Shown here: in pieces, positions 1 through 14,300 of the stretch
Position numbering within the stretch: position 1 is the first letter of the stretch
Layout: each line of letters begins with the position of its first letter
Source of the DNA: Owenia fusiformis
Taxonomy: Eukaryota; Annelida; Polychaeta; Sabellida; Oweniidae
Assembly (NCBI GenBank): GCA_903813345.2
Contig: CAIIXF020000009.1
Span: 23,091,759-23,151,758, forward strand
Length of the DNA stretch: 60,000 nucleotides
Direction: 5' to 3'
The notes under the pieces: model-generated
What the model was told of the DNA's origin: nothing
Seen by the model: only the letters and a program-made list of their open reading frames with translations
Databases searched by the model: none
Made by a program: the position numbers and the translations under genes

Positions 1-37
1 CTGATGAAATTGCATATCTGATTTAATTGACGATTCC

Positions 38-224
38 AATAAATCCTGCCACCTTTTGGTACATCATAGAAGCAATGATAAAGTGACTAGTTTGATGACA
101 TCATTGATTACTTTTCTTCTCACTTGAACTGGTTACTACCAACAACCTATGGCATCATCTATCATGTCAATCAATCTAATATGTCATTGCTTCCTTGTTG
201 GACCAAAATGTGGCAGGATTTATT
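38..224. repeat. Foldback (inverted repeat) element
   Basis: Positions 38-78 are nearly the reverse complement of 184-224: both arms carry AATAAATCCTGCCAC followed by a TTTTGGT core and a GAAGCAATGA end. The loop is about 105 bases. It looks like a small palindromic mobile element or its relic. No gene is visible in it; the short open frame at 124-381 runs through the right arm and has no family signature. Confidence 0.7.
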
Positions 225-1084
225 AGAAATATTTATTCATAGTCAATTTCAACAAAAAATGTCAATCGTTAACTGGCTGGCGCCTGACTGGTCAAGCGAA
301 AAGGTCGCCGATTTAGAATTAGAAAAGCTCACTCCTGCAAAATTAATCTTTGATGTGAAGTTAATTTTAAAACTCAAATGACCACAAAAAATAGTTCAGC
401 AGATTATTGACAATCATGTCTTGTGAAGTGTGAGTTTTTGAAGTGTGAGTTTTTGAAATTGCAAAGAATCTTAGATTACCAATGAATGAAGTTTTCATGA
501 TTGAAAATCTGGTAAACAAGTATGAAGAATCTAGGATATGACTGTCTGTAGTCTGCTGCAGTTATGCAATGTATTGTCATTCTAATTCATCTAATAAGTC
601 AACTCAACAAATTAAATTATTGTTGTGTCAAATTGAATAGAAGTTCAGTACACACACACACTAAGTAAAAGATGAATATCTCAGAATGTTACAGGCATCA
701 TCCAAGGAACATTAGAATTATAAAAAATAGGAATTTAAGAATACTGAACTCCCTGAAGGTTCTAGAGTAGAATGTTAAATCTTTACATTTCAAATTTAAT
801 CTTCTAAATCAAAGTAATCTTCTCTTGGGTCTGTTCTCTTTGTGTCATCTAATCATACCTCACAAATGTGGCACCATGCAGGAACATCAGATGTGATTTT
901 TTATAAAAAAAAATAGCAGTTGACATAACCCACGTTGTCATTGACCTTGGTCTCAACAATGGCAAAACCATGTGACTTTGACATTACCAATGCCCATGTA
1001 TATCAGTCAGACTCTCCAGTGGACCTTTAACCAGTTGCCATTAACCATGCAATCATTCAGATAACCTGAATCAAGCTCTTATTG
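225..1084. other. Non-coding stretch, no gene seen
   Basis: AT-rich sequence upstream of the first recognisable RBBP6 exon. I looked for the DWNN-domain exons expected on the + strand before the exon at 2,272 and saw none here. It is probably RBBP6 intron, because the reading frame at 2,272 needs upstream coding exons. Confidence 0.5.
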
Positions 1085-1550
1085 ACCTGAATCACACTTG
1101 AATCATACTGAAATTGACTGAATCATTTTACAGTTGACCTGAATCATTTAGCTATTGACCAGAATTATTTAATTTCCATAGTTGACCTGAATCATATTAC
1201 AGTTGGACTGAATCATATTACAGTTGGACTGAATCATTCTACAGTTGACCTTCATTGTGCTACAGTTGACCTGGGTCATATTACAATTGGCTTGAATCAT
1301 GTTAGATTTGACTGAATCATTTTACAGTTGATCTGAATCATTTAGCTGTTAATCAGTCACATTTTACATGAATTATGCTACCGTTGACCTGAATCATTCT
1401 ACAGTTGACCTGAATTATGCTACAGTTGACCTGAATCATTCTACTGTTGACCTGAATTATGCTAAAGTTGACCTGAATCATTCTACAGTTGACCTAAATT
1501 ATGCCACGGTTGACCTGAATCATTCTACAGTTGACCTGAGTTGTGCAACG
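1085..1550. repeat. Degenerate ~21-bp minisatellite (42-bp higher order)
   Basis: The motif GTTGACCTGAATCAT, followed by TCTACA or TATGCTA, recurs about twenty times. It is degenerate on the left and regular from about 1,370 to 1,545, where 21-bp units alternate in a 42-bp period. Because 42 is divisible by 3, an open frame (1,368-1,565) runs through it with repeating VDLN peptides; I regard that as a by-product. It lies in a presumed RBBP6 intron. Confidence 0.85.
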
Positions 1551-1694
1551 TGGCAGGAACGATGAAGCAGTTGAGATGAAGTCTTGGAATGGTATGCTTC
1601 AATCTTCTGTTTCAAGATGGTCAACAAACTTTCAAAATATACATTTTCTCATATATCTTCGATATTTCAATTTAGAGAAAATTTGAACTGAATT

Positions 1695-2158
1695 TACTGT
1701 ACTCCGGGTAAGTTTCGACGCTATAAAATTTCGTTTTTTTTTAAATTGCAATTTCGCGGTTTTTTAATTTCGCGGATTTGAGTTGATGACATTTCACCGT
1801 TAATTTTAGGCCGTTCAGAATCCGAATCATGTTTGTATTTCCCACGTTTAGGGCATTTTTTTGATTTTTGAATAGCTTTTTCAACTTAAATTTGTAGGAT
1901 ATCATTGTCGTCAACAGTTCTTGCCTTTGTTGGCCTTATAAGCCAATTCAAAATGTTAGACATTTTAGGCCATTTTTGAATTATCGCCCAACAACACTGG
2001 ACGAAACGTTTTACACCGAACGAAACATATCAAAAGTCCCAAGTCAAATCTCTGGGTATTTAAAACACAAATTTCGCGACGATAAATGTTCGCGCTTTTA
2101 CTACATTCGCGAAAAAAGCGAAATTAAATCGCACGCGAACAATACCCGGAGTACAGTA
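1695..2158. mobile_element. MITE with TACTGTACTCCGGGTA termini
   Basis: A perfect 16-bp terminal inverted repeat, TACTGTACTCCGGGTA at 1,695 and its reverse complement at 2,143-2,158, bounds 464 bp with no transposase. The outer TA on each side fits a TA target-site duplication, as in mariner-type elements. The interior is rich in TTTCGCG runs and contains ACACTGGACGAAA, which is shared with the MITE at 14,590, so the two families appear related. It sits in an RBBP6 intron, about 110 bp before a coding exon. Confidence 0.85.
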
Positions 2159-2271
2159 AGTAAACTTGAAAATGCCTTGACCATCTTGAAAATATAGTTT
2201 TGGATAAAGAGGCTTTGTTATATTATATACATTGTTTAATCCTACATGCATTCTCTGATTGTTTTCAATAG

Positions 2272-2307
2272 AATGAAGACCAGCTGAGTCTCAAGCAGCT
2301 TACAGAG
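2272..2307 (+). CDS. RBBP6: RBBP6 36-nt micro-exon after the DWNN domain
   Basis: The exon is bounded by AATAG and GTAAATAT, is phase 0 at both ends, and encodes NEDQLSLKQLTE. The residues correspond to the short linker that precedes the TADL segment in vertebrate RBBP6. It is the earliest exon I can support; upstream DWNN exons lie outside the window or were not recognised. Confidence 0.75.
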
Positions 2308-5300
2308 GTAAATATCATTTATATGCTATTACCAATTTCTTGAAGAGTCTCATTAAAGTTTTGTATTAAACAACAAAAAATTGCAGTACTTTAAAAAGGT
2401 AATCAATTAAGAATTAAGTGCCAAAATTTTGAGATGTGCCTATCCACATTTGGCATATCAACAATTACACTGGAAATATTGCCCAGTCATGCTGGGGATG
2501 TTACCCAATCAAAAATTAAAACTTAATTTACTCCTTCATGGAAAATAAGATAAGGATCCACCTCCTCGTGAATATTGAACAAATCACATAACAATATATA
2601 ATCATTTTATACCTTTACTTAGACACCTGTGTCACATTAAAAGACCGTGTGCAGTATGGCAAGTAATTTTAGACGTCACATCTTTCACCATGAGTACTTT
2701 CTGGGCATAAATACAGTGGTTTTTATTAAAACAATATGTTTTCTTTCAAGTGAAGTACCCATGATAAAAAATATCAATCGAACAATTCGAGAAATTATGA
2801 ATAGGGACCCCGTGTCAACATTTTTTTCAAAATATTGAACCTATTTACTCAAAAGAGGATCTCCCTTTTCTGATTTTTATTGCATGAAAAGATTATTCAA
2901 CAAAGGATCTAAAACATCTTCAAAAATATAATTGTATTGAAAGTCTAGTTTTGAAGATATCAATTTTCGATGACCAAAATGATGCTGAAAACAATGGATA
3001 GCACGAGTTTTCCCTATCGGAAAATAACATGGGATATGTGGTTTTTAACTTTAACACTTTTCAGAAATTGTTCATATAGTGTAGAAGAAACTTTTGATAT
3101 GTTTAAATTCAGAAAAGCAAGATCCTCTTTTTAGAAAATAAGCCTAACATTTTTTAAAAAGTGCCAAGGTGGGGCCCCAATCCATAATTTTTCAGAGAGT
3201 TGGATTGATATTTTACTATCATGGGGACTTTACTTGAAAGAAAACATATTGTTTTAATAAAAACCATTGTTTTTATGGCCAGAAAGTACTCATGGTGAAA
3301 GATATGACTGGCTAAAATCACTTGCCATACTGCACATGGACCTTTCTCAGTCTAGTTATATTTTAGTCTTCAGTTTCTTGACAATATATTTACAGACAGC
3401 AGACTTGGCCAGCGCAAATGCTTCTGAAGAAAACAAGATCCTTGCTATGATGTCACAGTCCACAAAAGAATATGATTCCTCAAAGTAGGTTGACAGTGGA
3501 ATTAAACAAACTAGTTTAATACAGGGTGACACAAAAATAATGTAATACACTGGTTTTGTAATAAATCTCAATTATGATGGAATCTTCTTGAATTGTGAAT
3601 ACATAGGTGTGCTATACATATGTACTATGTAACATCCTTGACTTCAATTTGGAAATAATGTTTAAGGATTTAAGCCCTGGACTCAATGCAATGTTGAATG
3701 ACCAGTCCTTGAAGGTGTTGCTTTCCAAAATTTGCAAGAGATGCAAAGTGTTAATTTAAGAAACAATGCCTCATTCTACAATGCATTGAGACTTGGGCTT
3801 TAATATTTTCACACATTGCAAAATATTCTCTCCCATGCTACTTAAAAAATTTGAAATCACTAAAAGAACATATTTTCAAAGAAACTTTTTGCAGGGGTCA
3901 AGTTGGCAAAGCATCAATTTCAATCTGCAGAGTCAAGTTGTCACCTTAACAACCACAAAACGAGTGACCTTGGATGTGGTGATTGGTGATATAATGCATA
4001 TTAGACACAATCTGACACATGTTGCCTAGCTAGCTATGTGTGAATTTCAGTAAAATTGTGTTCTTGCTTCAAATTGTCCAAAAACTTAAAATTGCAATTC
4101 CAAATTTACAATTATTCAATATTTATAGATTGCTTACATACAAATATGTTTTGTCAGTAATGTATCCTATAGGCCTACAGTTGTGTCACACATTTTGAAT
4201 GCTATGTACACAAGAAAATTCTAGATTTCATCATAATTGAAATCATTATTTCCAAATCAGATATTTACATTTTTGTGTCCCACTATATATGTACAGCATT
4301 GTAGATCACAGTACACTGGGTGAATGGTTTGATCAGTGACCATGGGCCTGGTGCAATACTGCATTTAGGCTAGAAACTACAAGTAGCTGTAATGATTTGA
4401 CGTTCTGGATATACAGTATACCAGGATTGAGTTTTCATGGAAATTCCAATAAGATCAGAGGTGGAACTAAAAAAATCTATTTTGAAATAAAAATCAGTGT
4501 TTTGTTATATGTTTTGATTAAATATGTAAATTTGTAGGGATATATTTTTCAACATGGTTCAAAGGGGCAACCACTGTTCAGTTCAAGTTATTTGTCCCAT
4601 AGGTCAACCCAAACTGTCAGATGTAAAATATTAAAGTTAATTTTTAGAAATAAAAAATAATAGGTCATCAACTTCAATTTTTCATTTTGCTTTTTCATTT
4701 TGCTTAAGTGAAACAAAAATATATTCATTTTCAAAAGTGTGATATCAAGAAACCTCTCTGTCCTTTAGCTGAACACTCATCAATGTTCATTACTAAAACA
4801 TTGATCCATCTATTTCTGGGATACAACTACCATAATTATATGAACCCAATTCTGACCCCGCTATACCAATTCCATGGTTCAATAGAATTCACAGTTCCCG
4901 GTTTCTGTTTTGTGCATCGTTATGAATGGTTTAATTCTAGTTATCAGAGGACAAGGTTTATGCCGAGACCTGGGCAGATTCCACCAGCCAGCTATATATG
5001 TAAGGCCTGTGGTAGGCCAGGACATTTTATACAACATTGTACAGCAGCAGCAGGCAGAGTAAGTGATATACAAACTTGTATATGTACAGCAGCAGATCTG
5101 TAAATTGACAATGGATGGCCAAATGCACATGGGAATCTACCAGCATGATTTTAAAGTGTATTACTACATAGGAAATTATGAAATAAATAAATTCAATTGA
5201 AATTGAATTGAAAATATGATGGCCATATTTTGAAAATGTTCTATGGCCATATCTGTATGATATATGTCAGCTTAAAGTTTTATGAAATTGGGTTTCTTTA

Positions 5301-8300
5301 TTTTCATAATTGAGGGTCATCTCAATGTGAAATGGTCAGGGCATAGTATGAATTAATTGGAGAAAGTAAGGTTTCTTTTATCATCTGGAAGTTCACATAC
5401 TGAGAAAGTCTGATTAAAGAAAAATGAAGCTTCAGAATGCCTCTTTGACATGTTATTGCTATTTCAGGGCCGTGGCATGCCAGGTGAGCCAAGGCATTCC
5501 TTCAACTACAAGCGACCCTCTGGGATCCCCAATAGCTATCTGACCCCTGTAGATAAGCCTACACATGGTGCATATATTGGATCATCAGGACACCTTGTTA
5601 TTCCTACTGCTGATCTGTGAGTGCTTTATATATCTTTATAATGCACTTGCTTTAAAGTGCGTTTCCTAATGAAATCAATGTGATCATTCTGTAGGAAAAA
5701 CAATCTAATGATGTTGTATATACTGATATATGGAACTAAATTAGCATATCTAAATCAATAGAGGTTAACAATTTGAAACATTAATGCTGGAGTGATACAT
5801 TTATTGCAATACCAATTGTAAATATTGAAATCATGATTTCCTAAATAATGAAAAATTGAAAATAACAAAGATAATTTGAATGAACATTTTGTTTCTCCAC
5901 ATAAACAAATGTCTAAGAACAAATATACCAGTTCTGACTTCAGATACCTCATGAGAGTACTCTGATACTTCATACTTATACTTTGATGCCTCATCCTCAT
6001 GATATTACAGTGATACTTTATGGTACTCTGACACCTTTTAATATTCTTTTGTTATCATGTGATATAACTATGTTACTTCATGATATCAGCCCAACCCCCC
6101 CCATCCTTGGCCAAAAATCCTTTCAAAATCATGCAGTTTTTCACCATTTTTAACACCTTTCTAGTGATTTTGGGCCAAAGTTGTCAAATGTGAAACCCCT
6201 TGAATATTTTGAAAAGTGAGCCCTCCCCCTTGACAAAAGCTGGCTACACTCCTGTTACTCCAAAATATTGCATCATTACTTATACTTTCAGTGAAGCAAA
6301 GCAAGCTGGGAAGAAGAAGGCCATTCCAGGTTCACAGGGTCCTGCAGCACAGGAAAACCTTGTACCAAAAGAGCTCCTTTGTATGTTGTGCAATGACCTA
6401 CTGACTGATGCTGTCGTCATACATTGCTGCGGGAACAGCTATTGTGATGAATGTAAGTTATATACCTGGCTCCCAATATAGAATGCTGTTGCAAAATGGA
6501 TAAATTTTTATTTTCACACTTTATTTTCACTATCTATTTCTGGTTTCTAACACCTGATTAAAATGACAAGGGAAAGGTTAAAACCAGCTGATTTTTGATG
6601 TGTCATTTCGGTTTAGTAATACTGTCAATCATAAAGAAGCATTATAAATCAGTTGTTATAATAGAGTAATCTAAAATGTAACAAGAATATCGGACAAAAT
6701 ATGATGATACAAAGTTTGACCAGATCTTGGGATCCAAATGTTTATATTTTTTATCTTCTGCTCTCTAGGTATTCGTAACGCCCTATTAGAAGGTGACCAC
6801 ACATGTCCCACTTGTGAAGAGACAAACATCTCACCAGACAGGCTCATACCGAACAAGTTTCTTCGGACAGCTGTCGCAAGCTTCAAAAATGAGACTGGAT
6901 ACACAAAAGTTAAGAAAGCAGACATGGTGGCTCCACCTGTTGTTGAAAAAGCCCCAACTCCCCCACCTCCAGAGCCTGTGAGATCGCAACCTCCACCATC
7001 AAATCCACCTATTACAGGGCTTCCACCTCATGTGACGATCGTTCAGAGACCACCTGCACCAAGGTATATATCTCATTCTTTAAATATGAAATTATCAACA
7101 AAATGTTATTTTATAAAAAAAATTAGAGAAAAATGTCAGTATGGATCCTTCTTTTCAAATATTCAGAGTTTTAACTGAATTAACAAGTATATGAAGCAGG
7201 GGAGAACGCTCCTTTAGAAATAACATATGTTTATGATGTTTGTAATACTATTTTAGCAATGATGTTCCCCCAACCCCCACTAAGGATGAATTCAATGGGC
7301 CCAGTAGCTTTCCAGCATCAGCACCTATGAGCAGTGCACCCCCCAGCAATGCCATGATGCCTGTCTACAGTGCTCCACCCCCAGCACAGGCACATGACCC
7401 GAGGATGTTCCGCCCCAGAGGTCCTCCCCCAGGACAACGTAAGTCAATCAATGATATATTTGAATTAATTCATAAGTTTATCTAATTTTATAATTGACTT
7501 AAAACGGAATTTAGTCTTTTTTATTATTATTATCATTTAATTGCCGTTTCTGCATTTACTTTTTGTTTATTTATATTCTTCAGAATCAATGTACATTTCA
7601 TATTTTATACTTCATAGCTTTCCTAGCAGCCTGTAAGTATCAAGGCTCATCTGTACTAAGAAAACCAATGGACATTATTTTGGCATTTATTTCAAATGAT
7701 TAAATCAACTGAAGTGAATTTTACTTCAAGGAAGTGGATAAAGTCCATAAAAATAGTGGAACAATCTCTCTGTTTTCTTCTGTACCATTTTAAGAAGCTC
7801 TGTTGTTTATAAACACTCTGCTGTACAGAATAGATCAAGGTTATCTCTGCTCTAGCTTCAGTTCCAAATGTGCTAAAATTAAACAGTACATCTGCTTCAT
7901 AGTAAATTTACTTGTTACTCATTAAAATTATTCACAATTATTGTTATGTTATTAGATAAGGTCTCAAAAGCGAAAACAATCTTCTTCACCTATGCTTACA
8001 TGATTTAGAACCTTGCACTCAGTTAATTTACCAATCAGAAACTGAATTATACCAAGAAAAGCACAACGTTGTATATGCCTCTCATCAACATGATTATGCT
8101 TAATATTTTAAGTAAATGCTTTATTAATAGAAGTGACACTTTATGCACTTAAGGCACTCCTAATTAATGGGTCAATCTTATAAAGTATAGTCCATTTTGT
8201 AATATGATAGACATTTAGGACAGTGAAAGTGACACTACATGTTGCTCGAAAGCTAAATATAATACCATTGAAGATCACTTCATTTCTACATCTATCTAAG

Positions 8301-11300
8301 TTTAAGTCATATAATAAACACCAATTAAATATTTTTTTACGTTACCACCAAGAAGTGGTAATTCTCGACAGATATCCCTAAGAATTTGTTACACTTTTGT
8401 GCCATTAGCTGGTGATGACATTTTCCCATGTTATGTTTTATCAACTCATAAACAATTTGTTTTGCAGATGTTGTAGGAGGTCCACCCAACATGTTTCCAA
8501 GGGGCCCTCCAATTTCTGTTCATAACAGGTAGGTACCACTTACAACAGAACTGCTTGGTGAAATAAAAAAAATCTCATTATAATCTCAAATTATGGTGGA
8601 GTTGTCCATACAACATCAAATTGAAGCTATTAAAGGGAGAATGTGGCTGAGATAGATTATGTCTAATTCAAAATTTTTAGAAGATATCGTATGTGGTTGA
8701 GCGACTACTTATCAGTTCCATTTCATGTTTGTTTAGTGGTCCTCCGATGCACCCCAGAGGCCCTCCAATGATGCCCCAGAGACCCCCTGCCCCATTACCT
8801 GGGAACCCTATGATGCAAGGTCCACCCATGGGACAACCCATTGGATTCAGAGGTCCACCTAGTAAGTGAATAACTTATTTAAGTCAAACTTTTGAGACAA
8901 CCTTTCCTGCTTAGGTTAGAAATAAATATTCACACAACATGTTAATGGTTTCATTTTGTTTTGTTTATTCTTAGTCGTTTCCTGTCAAACATCATTAATG
9001 TTAATGTATGTGTCACATTGAGATTTAAGTATTTAAGGTACAGGTTTTCAGAAGTTTTTTGAAAAACTAAATTTTGGTTTAATATTTGCAGATGCACCTC
9101 CGCTGAGAGGTATTGGTCCTATCCCCTCCTTACATGGAATGGCTCCTCAGGCAATACCCTCAATTCGCCCCATGGTACCACCACCAGGGGACAGGCCGCT
9201 AACTGCTGAGGAATTCTACCGCACAAAAGCAGAACTACTCGAGAAAGAGATGTAAGGAACACATTATGCAGATAGCAAAATTCGTTTATGATTATAAAAA
9301 GATTTAAATCATTTGGTCATGTTATATGTGATAAATGAAAAATAGATTGAATAAAATATGTAATGTTAGTTCAAGGTTAAGTTTGTGCAATTTTATCATG
9401 TTCGTATGTTTGTGATGACTGTTCATCTGACCAAATTTTTATATTTCAGCAAGAAGAAGACTTCAGATCCAATGGAAGATTTCCAAAAAGAGCTGGATCG
9501 TAAAAAATTGACTCAAAAGATTGTTCCTATTCCAAAATCTCGTTCAAGATCTAGGTCTAAGACTCCAATCCGTATGAGGAAATCACGCTCAAGGTACCTT
9601 TTCATTTTTACACAACATTTCATTAATTGTTGAACAGTATCATTTTCATATATTTATCATTTGATTTACATTTTTTAGTAGTAATCTAGTTTTTAAATTT
9701 TTTTTATCAGAACTAGATCCCAATCCCGCTCCAGGCTTCGCACACGATCACGCTCAAGAAGTAGAAAATCCAGAAGTCGCTCAATCTCAAGGCCCCGTCG
9801 GCATTTAACTCGCTCAAGGTCAAGGTCAATATCACGTCGTAGATCAAGGTCATTTACTCCGAAAAGAAGGCGATCATTCTCTAGGTCATTCTCAAGGTCA
9901 CCTGTGCGTAGACGATCTAGAACAAGGTCAAGGACACCACCATATTATTATCGTAGGTCTATATCTCCAGGACCTCGAAGAAGATTTTCCAGAACGCCAC
10001 CTCCAAGGTAAAGAAAACTGATGTTTGAGTGATATTTATGTAATTCATTGTTCTCCAGTGAGTGCGAAGCTATTAAATCTATTATATTTCATTTTAAGAT
10101 ACAAGATGGAATTGATTTTCAATTTGGTCCCTTGGTGATTCAATTCAAATTCTAAATAAGTTACATCACCTGGCTGCTTAGATACTAGAACTAAATACTT
10201 GAATGTGAATTATACAAAGGAATGCAAAAATCCTGGAAAAGATGGAGTTGACCCATGCTTTGAGTCTGCATTATAATATAAAATTGATTTCTACAATATT
10301 TCAGACGTGGTTACTCCAGATCTCCCTCTCCCTACGGTCGTGACCGTCCATTTAATCGCTATAGAAAATCTCCAGAAAGACGCTTCAATAGAGGTCCTCC
10401 TGAGAGATCATATCCCCCAGAGAGAGGCCATGATTACGACCGTGGATTTGCTCCAGATACAAGGTACGGATTGTCTTACATGTACTTCTACATTATGTGC
10501 TGAACTCTGATCCTAAAGTAAACCAAACAACTGTATGGCATTGGCAGATGATTTTAGATAGGTCATATCTTTCACCATGCATAATATCTCACCATAAATA
10601 ATGACATTTATTATTGAAACAATATGCTTTCTTCCAAGTAAAGTCGCCATCCAGGCTTATAAAAATCTCAATTGGACTCTTCCAAAAACCGTGAATTAGG
10701 ACCCCACTGCTGTTTTTCAAAATGTTTTGAATTATTTTCTTAAAAGAGTATTTTTGACAACAAGAAATTTTAACACATCTAGCCTATACTATTTTGGTAG
10801 GAAACTACTTCTGGTCAAAGATACGGATGTCTGTTGTTGCCATATCACATTTAGGCTAAGTGAAGTCTTAATACTCAGCTACTTTATAAATTGTATTAAG
10901 TTCAAGTTTACATCTTAAAACAACACTGTTAATCCAGGTCTGTTGTCTTATACTTTCACTCCTGTATATGATCTTTATTAAAAGGTAACTTATGTTTGCA
11001 GATATCGTGATGAGCCGCAAAGAGGCGGAGGACTACGTCCAGTGGGAGGAGATCGCTATGATCCACCAGTACAGCGTGATCCAGTGCAACCTGCAGCTGT
11101 ACAGAATTCCAGAGATCCACGTGATCCCCTTGATCCAAGAAATGATCCGAACTGGGATCCAAAAGATCCAAGAATGTACGAGATGTATTATCAGCGCTAC
11201 AGGAACTACTACAAGGATTATTATCGTGATTTCTACAGGAAATACTCTGCAGAATATAACATGACTCCAGCTGAATTTGAGGAGCAAATGAGGGAGCATT

Positions 11301-14300
11301 TCGCTAATCATATGCGGAAATATTTAGTGCCGGAGAGACCTGCTGTACCCCGACCTTCTGTTCCCTTACCCCCAGGGCAAGACAACTCCAGGCACAGATC
11401 TATCTCTCCTGCTCCTAAGGTCAAATCACCCATTGGCTCCAAGTCAAGTGCTGATATTAAACCAACAAGAACAAGGTCAAAGTCACCAAGAGCCAAATCT
11501 CCAAAGCTGAGTTCCTCAAAAGCTCCCAGGTCCAAATCTAGGAGCAGGTCGCCCCCATCTAAAGCTAAGAAAGATAAGGAACGCAAAAAGTCACGCTCCA
11601 GAAGCAGATCTCGGGACAGAGACAACAGACATAAACATGATAAGAAAAAGGCTAAGAAGGTTGAAGAAGAGAGAAAAAGGAAGGAAAAGAAAGAGGAGAA
11701 AAAGCAGAAAGAAAATAAAAAGAAAGAAAAGGAGCGTGCGAAAGCTGAAAGAAAGGCAAAACGTAAGGCAAGCGTTGCAACTTCAGAGAGTGACATCAAA
11801 TCCCCACTCAATGACATGCAGTCTCCAAATATAGAAAGGAGGTCCTCAAGGACAGAAGAAAAATCCCCAAGAGCTGAAGAAAAATTATCCAGGGCTACAG
11901 ATAGGTCTCCAAGGACAACAGATAGGTCACCAAGGGCAACAGACAGGTCCCCACAGACGACTAATAGATCTCCAAGGGCAACAGATAGGTCTCCAAGGAC
12001 AACAGATAGATCTCCAAGGACAACAGATAGGTCTCCAAAAGGTGATGTAGAAGATATAGAAAGAACTATTATGGAAATTGAAAGAACTATTGAAGAGTCT
12101 GAAAGACCTCTCAGTGAAACTAAAGAGAATAGTCCCCAAGATTCAAGAGAAAGGCTGACAGATGGTGCTAATGTAAATAATAAAGATGAAGAAAACCTCA
12201 AACATATAAATGACACTCAAACTAAAATAGATGATGAAAATAAAGTGAATGTTGTTGAGAATATTGATAAACTGAATGGAGCAAGTGAATCAAATACAAA
12301 AATTCCCACAAATATTGGGGAGGAAAAATTGCAAGATAAAAATGAAAAAATGGAAGAGACAACGGATGTAGAGAAAAGTGAAGAAAAAACACCTTTACTT
12401 AAAGAACCTAAACCACCCGGTGTTGATAGTAGTCCATCTCCAGTGAAGAAATTAAAAAAGTTAAAACCTAAATTAAAACCAAAGAAAAATAAAGAAGTGC
12501 CTACTAATATTGATGCTGAAAAACCTTTAAAAAAGAAATTAAAAATTCCAGATGGAACTAAAAAAATTAAAAAGATAAAGAAAGTAAGAACAGACTCACT
12601 AGTGCCTCAATCTCTTGAAAATAATCCTGAATTGTCTAAAGAGAGAATGAAAAAGCGTCTCTTGCCAAGTGACTATGATAGTGGTAGTTCTGCAACAGGG
12701 ACACCGACTAAGAGGTCAAAATTTGAACTTGAGGAAGCCCCGCTCTTGGATGCCCATTTTGAGGAGGACCTTGCTAAAGACACTGTGATGATTGATGCCC
12801 CTGAACTGTCTAAATGGGAGAGAGATGATATTGATTTAGACCTAACTCCCACTGAACCTTTGCCTTCCAGGCAGGCAACAGAGAAACTACAGAAGTCATC
12901 TCTTCCAAAGTAAGCTAAATAATTTTTTGAGAGTAACAGTAATATTTAGTTTAGTTATATAAAATCCTGATGATTTGATATTCGCAAACATTTATGTGCA
13001 CAATGTGCACAAAACATTTTCCATACATGTGAAAGGGAGGCCAGTTGTCAACTCTACAATTATTGGGATTATCTCTCATGTTTCTATACACATATTTTAA
13101 TTTTAATTTCAGGTCTATAATCGAGAAAGCTGAAAGTGTTCTTGCCAACAAAACGATGAAAGTCTCATCTAAGGTGTCAGCATTGCCACCCAAGTCCCCC
13201 CGGCGAAGTCCTACACGGTCTAAACCAAAATCACCTCAGATGAAGTCTAGACTTGGATATAAATCTCCAAAATCAAAGTCCCCATCCAGGCGAAGCCCTC
13301 CACATAGACCAAGGCCATCCCCTCAAAGGTCAAGGTCATCCCCACATAGATCAAGATCATCCCCACAAAGATCAAGATCAAGGACTCCACAGAGGTCGTA
13401 CAAATCTGTTATAACGTCTCCAAAGAAGCACAGCCCACCACCAGGCAGAAGTAAAGGACGACGTGTGTTTATAGGAGACAAGAGTCTAGGAGAGACTAGG
13501 GATAGACCAGGTGACCATAAGCGTAAAGTGTCAGATTCCATGCAAGTCACCCTTAAATCACCCACTGAAGACAAATCTATTGACCTGAGAAAGATCATCG
13601 AGGAGAGGACCAGGTCTAAAGAGGACAGAAAACCCAAAAGTAAAATAAGCCTCAGGGAGGAAATAAAGCGTGAGAATGAAATGATGTCTGATGTCCGGGA
13701 AAAGAAATATCGACCAGATAGACACAAGCATGAAAAATCTGAAAGTATTGAGAGGGACAATAAAAAGAAGATTAAGAAAGATAAATTCAGAGAGACTTCT
13801 TCTAAGCATAACTCCTCTGAAAAGCATACCAATAGAAATGGTGAAAAATCGAAGTATAAATCTGAAGAGACATCTCAAACAAACAACTCCAATGTTAAGC
13901 TCAAAGCTAAAGTGGAGCGTAAAGAATCCATTATGGACGAAGACAAGTTTGAACCAGATTATGAGGAAAGTGAATCAGAGAGTGAAGAGGAGCCTGCCCC
14001 TCGTAAAGTCCCCTCCAAGGCAACAAAAAGTCGATCCCAGGAGAGTGAAGAATCAGACTCCTCTGATGATGATTCAAGTGACGATGACTCTACTGACGAG
14101 AGCTCTTCAAGTGAGGAGGAGAAAAAGCCAGTGAAGAAATCTAAAGGAAAGAAACGACGTAGAGCTAAGTCATCCAGTGATGACTCCTCAAGTAGCAGTG
14201 ACAGTAGCCCTGAGCGCAAGAAAAGAAAAAAGAAGAAGATGAAGAAAGTCAAGAAGCATAAAAAACACAAGAAGACAAAAAAGAAGCACAAGACAAAAGA

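Noticed and set aside
124-381. 85-codon frame, checked as a possible DWNN exon of RBBP6
   Set aside because: None of the expected DWNN residues are present, and part of it lies in a foldback arm.
1368-1565. 65-codon frame with repeating VDLN peptides
   Set aside because: It follows the 42-bp minisatellite exactly, with no start context or flanking exons. It is a by-product of repeat length divisible by 3.
1976-2197. 73-codon frame
   Set aside because: It lies inside a MITE and runs across its terminus; no family similarity.
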